DNA of 64,000 nucleotides from NCBI RefSeq assembly GCF_001612725.1, contig NZ_BDAZ01000008.1, forward strand, positions 124,001 through 188,000. The letters are read 5' to 3'. The DNA is from Nocardia anaemiae NBRC 100462. Its GTDB lineage: Bacteria > Actinomycetota > Actinomycetes > Mycobacteriales > Mycobacteriaceae. Below the pieces are notes generated by a model. That model was not told the DNA's origin and did not search any database. It saw nothing but the letters and a program-made list of their open reading frames with translations. Positions 53,628 through 62,187 of this stretch are shown piece after piece (position 1 is the first letter of the stretch; every line of letters starts with the position of its first letter). The position numbers were made by a program, and so were the translations under genes.

Positions 53628-54140
53628 ATGCGGCGAGAAATCATAGAACACGAGGATAGATGGATTATCCTGCCACTGAGGGGAGGCCGTATCGTAGCTA
53701 CCGAATGGCGCCCGAGCCAAGTCGATCTCATTGTCGATACAGGCTTCAAAGTAGTCATCGGATATGACGCCGAATTATCCTTGCGAACCAGCAAGGAGAA
53801 CTCACCCAACCGTCACGAAGTGCCTCATTGGCCGAGGGAGGATGCCGAAAAAATTCTAGCATCCGAAATACTCTCACCGGTATTCTTCAAATCCGGTGGC
53901 GCCAGAATTGCTCTCCGAAACGGATGGCTCTTGCATCTCGCTGATCGACCGGCAAGATCACCGGCAGCGGTTTACTCCGAATCCTCTCTACTGTGGACTC
54001 GCGATGGACTGTCCAGCCAAACCGAATATCCGGTTCTCAGAATAGATCCGTGGACCGGACAGATAGTCACCACACCGGAATGGCCGTCCCGCCCATCCGA
54101 CCTAGCCATCAACTACGAATCCGACGATATCAACGACTAA
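53628..54140 (+). CDS. Putative immunity protein for the 52309 toxin
   Basis: This 170-residue cytoplasmic protein lies 14 bases behind the toxin, with GGGAGG before its ATG. It starts with a beta-rich half (DRWIILPLRGGRIVATEWRP, VDLIVDTGFKVVIGYDAEL) resembling DUF6188-type immunity proteins, and continues with a helical/strand part (WLLHLADRP, LRIDPWTGQIVTTPE). GC is about 50% in sampled lines, as low as the toxin tip, so the two probably arrived together. Immunity function is inferred from order and composition. Confidence 0.65.
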   Translation: MRREIIEHEDRWIILPLRGGRIVATEWRPSQVDLIVDTGFKVVIGYDAELSLRTSKENSPNRHEVPHWPREDAEKILASEILSPVFFKSGGARIALRNGWLLHLADRPARSPAAVYSESSLLWTRDGLSSQTEYPVLRIDPWTGQIVTTPEWPSRPSDLAINYESDDIND

Positions 54141-54385
54141 CTAGTCGTTCTTGTCGAGGTCGTCCACTTCGGTGGGTACACGCACCCCCCACCAACCGCT
54201 CCAGCCATCACCCCAACCGGCCGCACGGGTTATATCGATCAGCGTGACTCCATCCGCACCTTTCGCCATCTCACGCAGTACGGCATCGAAGCGTTTGTCG
54301 ATCCAAGCCTCCAAGCGGTTCAGCTAAGGTAGAGCCGAAATCGAATGTGCCAGTGGCAGTTTGATCGTCCTCTTAATCAGTGGAG
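54141..54385 (-). pseudogene. Broken paralogue of the 54491 lipoprotein
   Basis: Read on the minus strand, this piece gives TATGTFDFGSTLAEPLGG, then after a frameshift RFDAVLREMAKGADGVTLID, ITRAAGWGDGW and VPTEVDDLDKND before a stop. The intact lipoprotein reads CTGTFDFSPPHAEPLGS, RFDAALREAAKGADGATLIE, ITRTAGWADGW and STEVDDLNKN. An in-frame TAA precedes the first match, and the signal peptide and last 60 residues are absent. It lies exactly between the two convergent toxin cassettes. Confidence 0.85.
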
Positions 54386-54490
54386 GAAAGGTCCACGCGA
54401 ATCTACGCGCGATAAATCCGCTGTGCCACTTTCGCAGAAGCTAATCCGCTACGGAACTCGACCACGTGGCGACCTCACCAACATAGGCTC

Positions 54491-55009
54491 CTATGGTGCC
54501 GGCTCCAGTCTGTCGTGCCCTGGACGAGGCACGAGCAATGATTCGGCGGTCAGTGCGCCGCGGTCGCGTACTTCGAGAGGCTTCCGATCTCCGCTCCAAG
54601 AGACGACCTGAACCGGCTTGCCTTTGTCGACGAACAAGTAGTAGCCCTGCTCCGGCCCCTCCCGGTAATCCATTGTGGGGAGATGCTTCCAACACTGACC
54701 TGGCGTATTCGCGTTCTTGTTGAGGTCGTCGACTTCGGTAGACGCACGCACCTCCACCAACCGTTCCCAGCCGTCAGCCCAACCGGCCGTACGGGTTATC
54801 TCGATCAGCGTGGCTCCGTCCGCCCCCTTCGCAGCTTCGCGCAGCGCGGCATCGAAGCGTTGGTTCGATCCAAGCGGCTCCGCATGTGGAGGACTGAAAT
54901 CAAATGTGCCAGTGCATGTTTGATCGTCGGTGCGATCGCTGGAAGAGGTGCAGGCGCTCAGGGCCGACACGGCAACCGAGACCAACAGTACGTACTTCAG
55001 CCCAGTCAT
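54491..55009 (-). CDS. Lipoprotein, putative surface immunity for the DUF6973 toxin
   Basis: This 172-residue lipoprotein has a signal peptide (residues 1-19) and lipobox SALSAC with Cys20. The mature part has an FDFSPPHAEPLG loop, an RFDAALREAAKGADGATLIE helix-strand unit and a final GYYLFVDKGKPVQVVSW strand pair. It is the last gene of the minus-strand toxin cassette, 4 bases after the toxin stop, where immunity genes normally lie. An outward-facing lipoprotein could block a toxin delivered from outside. The ATG at 55009 begins the signal peptide. Confidence 0.7.
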   Translation of the reverse strand: MTGLKYVLLVSVAVSALSACTSSSDRTDDQTCTGTFDFSPPHAEPLGSNQRFDAALREAAKGADGATLIEITRTAGWADGWERLVEVRASTEVDDLNKNANTPGQCWKHLPTMDYREGPEQGYYLFVDKGKPVQVVSWSGDRKPLEVRDRGALTAESLLVPRPGHDRLEPAP

Positions 55010-55013
55010 ATGA

Positions 55014-56246
55014 TCATTTCTTCCCTGGCAACGGAATCTCAACTCCGGCAGGCTGACCGGTATCGCTCTCGCTCACGGAGTTGCTCCAAGTGATTGTCGG
55101 CCGACTCCGGATGCCGGTGGCCGGGTCGGCAGGGTTGCCGAGGACGACGGCTCGCCCATTGTCGATGTGTTCCTTAACCTTCTGCGCCAACTCTTCGGCA
55201 GACGCGTTCGAATTCGCCAGGCCGATCTTTCGCCCTTGTTCGTTGTTGTACAGATCCATAGCCTCGCGATGCGGCGGGTTCCCGCCGATCTTTTCATGGC
55301 TCGTGGTGTAGGTCTGGGTCCAATCCTCACCGAACTTCTGCGTCATCAACGCATTCCAGTACGTGTGTCGGAACGCGTCACCCTGTCCGTCTAGATATGA
55401 GGTCGGATACCGCTTCTTGGCTTCGTCCTCCGCCAACGAGGTGATAGCGAAGAAATCCTGCAGGCCAGATAGCCCCTTCTTGGAGTAGAGATTATCGAGA
55501 GCCCTGGACTCCTCCTCGGTCATCAGAGTGGCCTTGAAGTCCGGTATTGCCATCCTAATAACGTCGAGCAGTGCGCCATCCGACGGCCAAATCACCGGTT
55601 TGGAACTCGACGTCTCGGTTTGGTAGTCAGTGAGTATCTTTGCGAGACTTGGATCGGACGGGGTACCAGCCAAACCTTGCTTAACTGAATCTGCCAACTT
55701 CTCCAGTAGCCGTCCAAGGTTCTCCGCCCCGGTGAGATCAGCTTCCTGAATCCGGGTCAGCGCTTGGCGAATCGCCTGGGTCAGCCGGAACTCCTCCAAC
55801 TCCTTGTTGGCGACAGCAGTGGCGGGAGACCACCAATGCTCCTTCATTGTCTCCCAATTCGATTGGTGCGAAAGCACTTCGCCGTCTGGTTCACAGAAAA
55901 GATCCCAGTCCGAATCCTCGACCTCTCCGAGCCATCCTCGGATCTCTCCGATCTTCCCTTCGATGGTCTCGCAAGTCGAGTTGATCGACTTGGCCATCTC
56001 CTCGTAGACATCGACGGTCGTGAAACCATCCTTCTTGTCCTGCTCGCCGCGCTCGCGCACGCTATCGCCCGATTTGCCCTCGAAATATTCGTATGACTGC
56101 GCTACCTTGCGACCCGCGTCAGCCAATTCCGAATCGATCTCACCCGCCACACGCTTCACGATCGATGCCACATCACGGGCGGGGCCGAAATTCCAACCCA
56201 GTACCTGGGGAACTGTGAGGGGATGATCCTCGTGAAGACCGCTCAC
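55014..56246 (-). CDS. ESX-type polymorphic toxin with C-terminal DUF6973-like domain
   Basis: This is a 410-residue protein. Residues 20-190 are helical, with an LXG/WXG-like export region (RVAGEIDSELADAGRKVAQS, IEGKIGEIRGWLGEVEDSDW). Residues 275-345 carry the DUF6973 pattern of predicted toxins: SYLDGQGDAFRHTYWNAL (Asp290, Arg293, His294), TTSHEKIGGNPPHREAMDLY (His317, Asp331) and NNEQGRKIG. The paired His/Asp residues suggest a metal-dependent hydrolase. GTG overlaps the stop of the upstream EspC-like gene by 4 bases. GC in the C-terminal part is near 48% in one sampled line, lower than at its N-terminus (about 62%). Confidence 0.75.
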   Translation of the reverse strand: MSGLHEDHPLTVPQVLGWNFGPARDVASIVKRVAGEIDSELADAGRKVAQSYEYFEGKSGDSVRERGEQDKKDGFTTVDVYEEMAKSINSTCETIEGKIGEIRGWLGEVEDSDWDLFCEPDGEVLSHQSNWETMKEHWWSPATAVANKELEEFRLTQAIRQALTRIQEADLTGAENLGRLLEKLADSVKQGLAGTPSDPSLAKILTDYQTETSSSKPVIWPSDGALLDVIRMAIPDFKATLMTEEESRALDNLYSKKGLSGLQDFFAITSLAEDEAKKRYPTSYLDGQGDAFRHTYWNALMTQKFGEDWTQTYTTSHEKIGGNPPHREAMDLYNNEQGRKIGLANSNASAEELAQKVKEHIDNGRAVVLGNPADPATGIRSRPTITWSNSVSESDTGQPAGVEIPLPGKK

Positions 56247-56542
56247 CGCTCCCCCACCTGGCGCAAGCGGGTAGCGGTGGCTTGATCCTGCTGCTCGAAT
56301 GCCGTGGCCTGTTGCTCGACTACGCTAGCCAAATCTCGCATCCGGCCGACATGAAAGTCCACGACACGGTCCAGCGCCTCGAGCGTCTCCTGGATGCGAA
56401 CCCCTGCTGAAGAACCCTCCAGTTTGTTCCGCGCATCATCGCGGCTGTCTTTCGCGACCGGCGCCTTACCGGCGATGGTGTCCGAGTGGACCCGCACATC
56501 AGCCGCCAGCTTACGCATCCTCACCGGGTCGACCTCGAACAC
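56243..56542 (-). CDS. EspC/WXG-like ESX export partner
   Basis: This 99-residue helical protein (MFEVDPVRMRKLAADVRVHS, then IQETLEALDRVVDFHVGRMR and VVEQQATAFEQQDQATATRL) matches the DUF2580/EspC-type secretion partners that precede ESX toxins. There is no Trp at the helix turn. The GTG start and a 4-base overlap with the toxin gene place both on one message. Confidence 0.75.
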   Translation of the reverse strand: MFEVDPVRMRKLAADVRVHSDTIAGKAPVAKDSRDDARNKLEGSSAGVRIQETLEALDRVVDFHVGRMRDLASVVEQQATAFEQQDQATATRLRQVGER

Positions 56543-56628
56543 GGGATCACCACACCTTCGATTTCACTTGCCGCGCTTCGCAAGTCGCGTACGACAGACT
56601 CATTTACAGCATTTGCGGACCGCTGCCG

Positions 56629-56916
56629 CTAACTTCGCCGCGTCGGCGCATTCTGGCTAAGCTCTGTGTAGATACGTTCGGCCTCAGCCTGGGCATTTGC
56701 GTACGCAATCCGGTGCTGATCCGCGATCAGCAGCTCGAGCCGCCGAGCACCCGCTTCCAGCGCATAGGGCTCGATGTAGAGAGCCGTGATCGTTCCGCGA
56801 GCATCGGCTTCGACATACACGCCACCGTCCGCCGACCGCGAACTCCCGCGCACCTCGGAGACCGCGGCGTTCAATCGTTTGAGGTGTGCTGCCCGACGCT
56901 CGGTGTACTCGTCCAT
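56629..56916 (-). CDS. YbaB/EbfC-family protein of the toxin cassette
   Basis: This 95-residue protein has the YbaB layout: N-terminal helix (RRAAHLKRLNAAVSEVRGSS), beta core (DGGVYVEADARGTITALYIE) and long C-terminal helix (RRLELLIADQHRIAYANAQA). It is the first gene of the cassette EspC-like, toxin, lipoprotein. A second YbaB-like gene stands in the 27-kb cassette, so this association recurs in the window. The ATG at 56916 was chosen as GGGGAG lies just before it. Confidence 0.75.
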   Translation of the reverse strand: MDEYTERRAAHLKRLNAAVSEVRGSSRSADGGVYVEADARGTITALYIEPYALEAGARRLELLIADQHRIAYANAQAEAERIYTELSQNAPTRRS

Positions 56917-57007
56917 TACTCCCCAACCCCGATCCGCACACGGATCTTCTTCCATGTACAGCGGAACTCTATCGCCCACAGGTTCACAGCGACAAACTAT
57001 TCCGTGC

Positions 57008-58027
57008 TCAGCGGCGGCGCAGGCCCGAAAGGACTAATGCCGCAAGGGCACCCGCGCCGAACGAGGCGGCGCTGGTGCCCATGGAGAGCCCCGGCGCACT
57101 CATGCGCGGTTTGATTACGGCGGGGGCAGGTGGGGGGATTTCGGCTTCGATCTCGTTTTCCGATGCTGTTGCGGCCCAGGCGGTTGCGAACAGGATGATG
57201 CGATAGGTGGTGTAGCTGAACACCATCAGGCCGATGATCGATCCGAATACCGCGCCCGCGGGGCTGTGCAGCACCATCTGCAGGTAGAACGATGCGACGT
57301 ATTTGAAGAGCTCGAAGACCACTGCGGCAATCGCCGCCGCTCGGGCGGCGCTGCGCAAGGTGACCGGCTCGCGCGGCAGGCGCGCGATGATCCAGACGAA
57401 TACCGCCCACGATGCGAGGAAGCCGAGCAGTATCGAAATGAGCACCAGGATCAGCCGAGCGCCCGGCAACTCCGACAGGCGGAATGTGCGCAGCAGCCGT
57501 GCGCCGAGGGTGCTCGACGCCAGCGTGGACAGACCGATCGAGACAATGAAGGCCAGACCGAGACCTATCAGGGCACCGAGGTCGGAAAGCTTGTTGAGGA
57601 ACCAATTGTCTTCCGGGGTCTTCTGTTCCCACTGTTCGGTCAATGCCGCGCGCAGATTCGCCATCCAGCCGAGTCCGGTGTAGACACCGACGAGCAGACC
57701 GAGCGTGCCGACCGTGCCGCGTGATCGGACCGCCTGATCGATCAGATCATTGAGCTGGCCGCCGAGCGACCCCGGAATGTTCTCTATGATCTTGTGCTGC
57801 AGCTCGGTGAGCATATCCGGATGGCCCGACAGCACGAAGCCCGCGACCGCGAAGGCGACCATCAACAGCGGAAACAGCGACAGCACCGTGAAATACGTGA
57901 TCCCAGCGGCGTAGTAATCACCGCGTTGCCGCTGATAGTTTCCGCCCGCGCGGATGAGGTGATCCAGCCATGGCCGCGACTGAATCCGACGTTCGAGCGA
58001 CGCCTTGATGTTGTCGATCACCTGCAC
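57008..58027 (-). CDS. YihY/BrkB-type inner membrane protein
   Basis: This 339-residue polytopic membrane protein has about six membrane segments. The family pattern includes GDYYAAGITYFTVLSLFPLL near the N-terminus, ALTEQWEQKTPEDNWFLNKL in the loop and FKYVASFYLQMVLHSPAGAV before the last helices. A cytoplasmic Pro-rich tail ends the protein. It corresponds to Rv3335c, located before trpS as here. Its role may be lipid or solute transport in the membrane but is not settled. Confidence 0.88.
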   Translation of the reverse strand: MQVIDNIKASLERRIQSRPWLDHLIRAGGNYQRQRGDYYAAGITYFTVLSLFPLLMVAFAVAGFVLSGHPDMLTELQHKIIENIPGSLGGQLNDLIDQAVRSRGTVGTLGLLVGVYTGLGWMANLRAALTEQWEQKTPEDNWFLNKLSDLGALIGLGLAFIVSIGLSTLASSTLGARLLRTFRLSELPGARLILVLISILLGFLASWAVFVWIIARLPREPVTLRSAARAAAIAAVVFELFKYVASFYLQMVLHSPAGAVFGSIIGLMVFSYTTYRIILFATAWAATASENEIEAEIPPPAPAVIKPRMSAPGLSMGTSAASFGAGALAALVLSGLRRR

Positions 58028-58093
58028 CTGTCACGCCCCTTCAACAGAGACCGCGGTGTAGATCCGCAAGCGGTCGCTAGCTGGATTCCCCGA

Positions 58094-59149
<1,056 letters not shown>

Positions 59150-59222
59150 TCACGCGGAATTTCGCGGGTCCCTCCGTGGTTGCGCCGCGCTACCGCCTCC
59201 GGGCCCGTCGCTCACGCCGCGG

Positions 59223-60155
59223 TCATGCGGAATTTCGCGCCGCCCAGTTGCGTGGGTCGACACCGGGCATGCTCGGGCGGCCGGTGCTGTGCAGTTCGCG
59301 TTCCCGCTTGGACAGCAGCTTGTAGACCGGCGCGCTCGGCCCGGCCAGCGTCCCGCGCAATACCGGCGGCAGCAGCGGCGGTGCGATATGCGCGGTGCGC
59401 ACGCCCTGGGCGAGCGCGCGGAAGGCGAGTTGCTCGGGCAGCCCCCAGCGCATCCCGTACATCTCGCGGATGCGCGGCGGCAGACTGCCCTGCACCAGCA
59501 GGTAGAACGCGTCGACGACCTGACGCATCGGCTTGCGCTGCGGATAGGGCACGCGCTGACCGGCCAGATACGAACCGACCAGCCGGGCCTCATCGGTGAG
59601 GAACAGCTCATCCGAGGCGAGGTAGTCGTCGAAGGATTTGCGGAACAGCGGGTAGCTGCCGGGCGCGGCCTCGCGTGGCATGCCGAACAGTTCGCCCCAG
59701 CGGACATAGTCCTGGTACAGACCCTCGCGTTCGCCATCGGTCAGCGGGCGAACCAGCAGATCGTGCATCACTTCCGCCGAGTCGAAGGCGAAGGCCATGG
59801 TCATGTACATCAGGTGCGGGTCGAGCGCGGAGTAACCGGTGCCCGCCGGATGGTGCGGGCCCGCGTCCTCGGGCAGTGCGCCGACGACCTTCGCGTGCTT
59901 TTTGGTGGTGAAGGCGAGCGCGCGATCCGCCTCGTCCTTGCTGCCGAGGAAGACGGCCTCGAAGAGCTTGCCGGTCAGCGCGAGTCGCGTGTACGGGGTC
60001 ATCCGATGCTCGGTGTTCTCGGCGGTTCCGACATAGAGCAGCGGATTGACCGCGCCGATCACCAGGGCACGCTGGCCGTAGGTGAGACCGACCGCGCGCT
60101 TGCTCATGACCCGTCGGGCCATCGAATTATCTGCGAAGTAGCCGGGCTCGGACAT
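59223..60155 (-). CDS. Oxygenase MpaB family (DUF2236) protein
   Basis: This 310-residue protein belongs to the latex-clearing/MpaB-like family of haem-b proteins. The family signature region is visible as GTGYSALDPHLMYMTMAFAF and the N-terminal half ends with FTTKKHAKVVGAL, which carries the expected histidines. Relatives are haem-dependent oxygenases, but many family members have no known reaction. The start at 60155 follows GAGGAGG. The gene is divergent from a TetR gene, with an inverted repeat between them. Confidence 0.85.
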   Translation of the reverse strand: MSEPGYFADNSMARRVMSKRAVGLTYGQRALVIGAVNPLLYVGTAENTEHRMTPYTRLALTGKLFEAVFLGSKDEADRALAFTTKKHAKVVGALPEDAGPHHPAGTGYSALDPHLMYMTMAFAFDSAEVMHDLLVRPLTDGEREGLYQDYVRWGELFGMPREAAPGSYPLFRKSFDDYLASDELFLTDEARLVGSYLAGQRVPYPQRKPMRQVVDAFYLLVQGSLPPRIREMYGMRWGLPEQLAFRALAQGVRTAHIAPPLLPPVLRGTLAGPSAPVYKLLSKRERELHSTGRPSMPGVDPRNWAARNSA

Positions 60156-60231
60156 CGCTGCCTCCTCGTTGAGCGCGTGCCCCGTCATCGGAATGCACAG
60201 CATCTGACAACAGAATCCACCAGACTTCACG

Positions 60232-60255
60232 ATCTGGCAATACCCTATGCCAGAT
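60232..60255. promoter_or_regulatory. Inverted-repeat operator between the MpaB-like and TetR genes
   Basis: ATCTGGCA (60232-60239) and TGCCAGAT (60248-60255) are perfect 8-base arms with an 8-base spacer, 76 bases before the MpaB-like gene and 63 before the TetR gene. The nearby CCAGA/TCTGG pair (about 60220-60237) may be a second half-site. Confidence 0.65.
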
Positions 60256-60318
60256 TGCGGCCGTGCTCGGCGCCCGCGATCCGGTCGACCGGAACCGCAG
60301 CCGTGCCAGAATCGCCAC

Positions 60319-61146
60319 ATGACTGCATCGCGAAGCGATTCCGTGAGGGGCGGTGGTCGGGCGACCGAGGGAACTGCATCGCGGAACGATTCCGTCAGGG
60401 GACGTGGTCGGGCGACGAGCGGGTCTGGATCGCGTAGCGAATCCCCTCGGGCGACGAGCGAGCCTGCATCACGCAGCGAATCCCCTCGGGCGACGAGCGG
60501 CCCGGCGAAACGAACCTACGGCGGCGTCTCCGCCGACGAGCGCCGCGCCCAGCGACGCACGGCACTGCTCGATGCCGCACTGGAGATCATCGGCACCCAG
60601 GGCATCGCCAAGCTCACCGTCGCCGGGCTGTGCGCGCAGGCCGGACTGAACGAGCGCTACTACTACGAAAGCTTCGACAGCCGCGACGCGGTGCTGGCCG
60701 CGCTCATCGATCGGATCGCGGAGGAACTGGCCGGGGCGATCATCGGTGCGCTGCAGACCGCACCCGCCGATACCAGAGCCAAGGCGCATGCCGCGATCTC
60801 CGCTGGCATTCATCTGCTCACCGATGATCCGCGCAAGGCGCACGTCGCGCTGGTCGCGGGCATGGCGACACCGGAATTGCGCGCCCGCACGGACCAGACG
60901 GTGCGGGTATTCGCCCGCATCGTCGCCGCCGAAGGCATCGACTTCTACGGCATCACCGACCCGAATCCCGATCCCACCATCGACTTCCGCGCCACCTACC
61001 TGGTCGGCGGCCTGATCCAAACCCTCACCGCCTGGCTACAGAACAGCCTCCCCCTCACCCGCGACGAACTGATCAACCACACCACCGACGTCTTCGTCCT
61101 GCTCGGCGAGGACCTCGCCCGCCGCCTCGCACCGCATCGACGGTAG
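60319..61146 (+). CDS. TetR family regulator with repetitive N-terminal tail
   Basis: This 275-residue regulator has a canonical TetR domain from residue 72 (RRAQRRTALLDAALEIIGTQ, then AQAGLNERYYYESFDSRDAV) and a C-terminal ligand half. Before it are about 65 residues made of four imperfect repeats of 13-18 residues (SRSDSVRGGGRAT, SRNDSVRGRGRAT, SRSESPRATSEPA, SRSESPRATSGPA). The arginine/serine repeats are in frame throughout. The ATG at 60319 was taken, though a later start cannot be excluded. It probably controls the divergent MpaB-like gene. Confidence 0.82.
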   Translation: MTASRSDSVRGGGRATEGTASRNDSVRGRGRATSGSGSRSESPRATSEPASRSESPRATSGPAKRTYGGVSADERRAQRRTALLDAALEIIGTQGIAKLTVAGLCAQAGLNERYYYESFDSRDAVLAALIDRIAEELAGAIIGALQTAPADTRAKAHAAISAGIHLLTDDPRKAHVALVAGMATPELRARTDQTVRVFARIVAAEGIDFYGITDPNPDPTIDFRATYLVGGLIQTLTAWLQNSLPLTRDELINHTTDVFVLLGEDLARRLAPHRR

Positions 61147-61192
61147 TCGAATGGTTGTTCCCCGAGAGCCCACCATTCGACTGTCCTCGGCG

Positions 61193-61669
61193 CTACGGAC
61201 TCAGGCGGATGATGTCCGGATCGGAGGGTTCGCCCTGGAGTACCACTCGGAAGGCCAGACCCTTTTGGGACCAATAGTCGGCGGCCTCGCGCATGGCATC
61301 GGTGAACCAGGCGCGTTCTTCCAGTTCATCGATCAGCAGATCGGTCGAATCGCGGATCACGGCAACGTATCCGGCGGCGGGGCCGACGAAATCATCGAGA
61401 TCGCGCAGACATTCGTCGAAGGCGTCCTTATTCGCGCCGAAGTAGTACGGGAATTGGAACGCGGCCGCGAATTCGTCGAAAACTCCTGCGGTGGTACGCA
61501 TTTTGGGGCCGCGCAGTTCACGCACCGCGTAGTCGACGGGGGCGTCGTAGCGCAGGCCGCTGAGTGTCGGAGCGTCGACGGGGAGGGCACCCACCACCGC
61601 GGACGGGGCAGAAGCCGCCGCGTCGGGGGCGTCCGGGCGGGCAAGGAACTGCGATAACGGAACTGTCAT
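61193..61669 (-). CDS. Barstar-family ribonuclease inhibitor
   Basis: This 158-residue protein matches the barstar fold in its second half: VRELRGPKMRTTAGVFDEFA, then AAFQFPYYFGANKDAFDECL and RDLDDFVGP. The FGANKDAFDECLRDLD helix contains the Asp residues that plug the barnase active site. About 40 additional N-terminal residues precede the fold. The ATG overlaps the stop of the RNase gene by 4 bases, so inhibitor follows enzyme, which is unusual for protecting the producer unless the RNase is exported. Confidence 0.85.
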   Translation of the reverse strand: MTVPLSQFLARPDAPDAAASAPSAVVGALPVDAPTLSGLRYDAPVDYAVRELRGPKMRTTAGVFDEFAAAFQFPYYFGANKDAFDECLRDLDDFVGPAAGYVAVIRDSTDLLIDELEERAWFTDAMREAADYWSQKGLAFRVVLQGEPSDPDIIRLSP

Positions 61670-62151
61670 CAGCGCATCCTCGTGAAGGTTTCGTAGTGAT
61701 CGCCGGTGTACCAGGCCGAACCATCGCTGCCGGTGACGATGCGTTCGGCGTCGCGGGAACGGTTGCGTTCCTTCGGGTTCACATCCCATTCCTGGTAGGT
61801 GATGGCTTTGCCCGCCGAATCCTTGGCGGGCAGGGTGCCCGCGCGGTTCATCCAGCGGTCACCGCCCTTGGTGCCGGGCGCGTTCGCCGAATCCGGCCAG
61901 CGGCCCGCATCGATTTCGACCAGGGTCGCGTAGGCGCGGTCCGGCACGCCGGGGGCTCGCGCCGTGGCGGTTGTGGTCACATCAGGGCCGCGCGCCGGAA
62001 CCGCCACGCTGGCGCTGCGAGTGGTGGAGGTGACGGATGCGGCGCTCGGCTTGCTGTCCCCGCCGCGCGATGCGAGCAGTGCGATCACCAGGGCCAGCAC
62101 GGCCACACCGAGCGCGGCGAAGGCGCGAACCAGCTTCGAGGAAATATTCAT
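61669..62151 (-). CDS. Secreted barnase-like (N1/T1) guanyl ribonuclease
   Basis: This is a 160-residue protein with an N-terminal membrane/signal segment (residues 8-27) and a Ser/Thr/Ala linker, so it faces the outside. The RNase domain covers about residues 70-160. Catalytic residues appear in ITYQEWDVNPKERN (Glu121), DAERIVTG (Arg137) and TGDHYETFTR (His152), matching the Glu/Arg/His set of barnase. The barstar gene is coupled directly behind. No clear signal cleavage site is evident, so it may stay membrane-anchored. Confidence 0.85.
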   Translation of the reverse strand: MNISSKLVRAFAALGVAVLALVIALLASRGGDSKPSAASVTSTTRSASVAVPARGPDVTTTATARAPGVPDRAYATLVEIDAGRWPDSANAPGTKGGDRWMNRAGTLPAKDSAGKAITYQEWDVNPKERNRSRDAERIVTGSDGSAWYTGDHYETFTRMR

Positions 62152-62187
62152 GCGATCCCGATCTGCAGCACTGCCATGTCGCGAACC

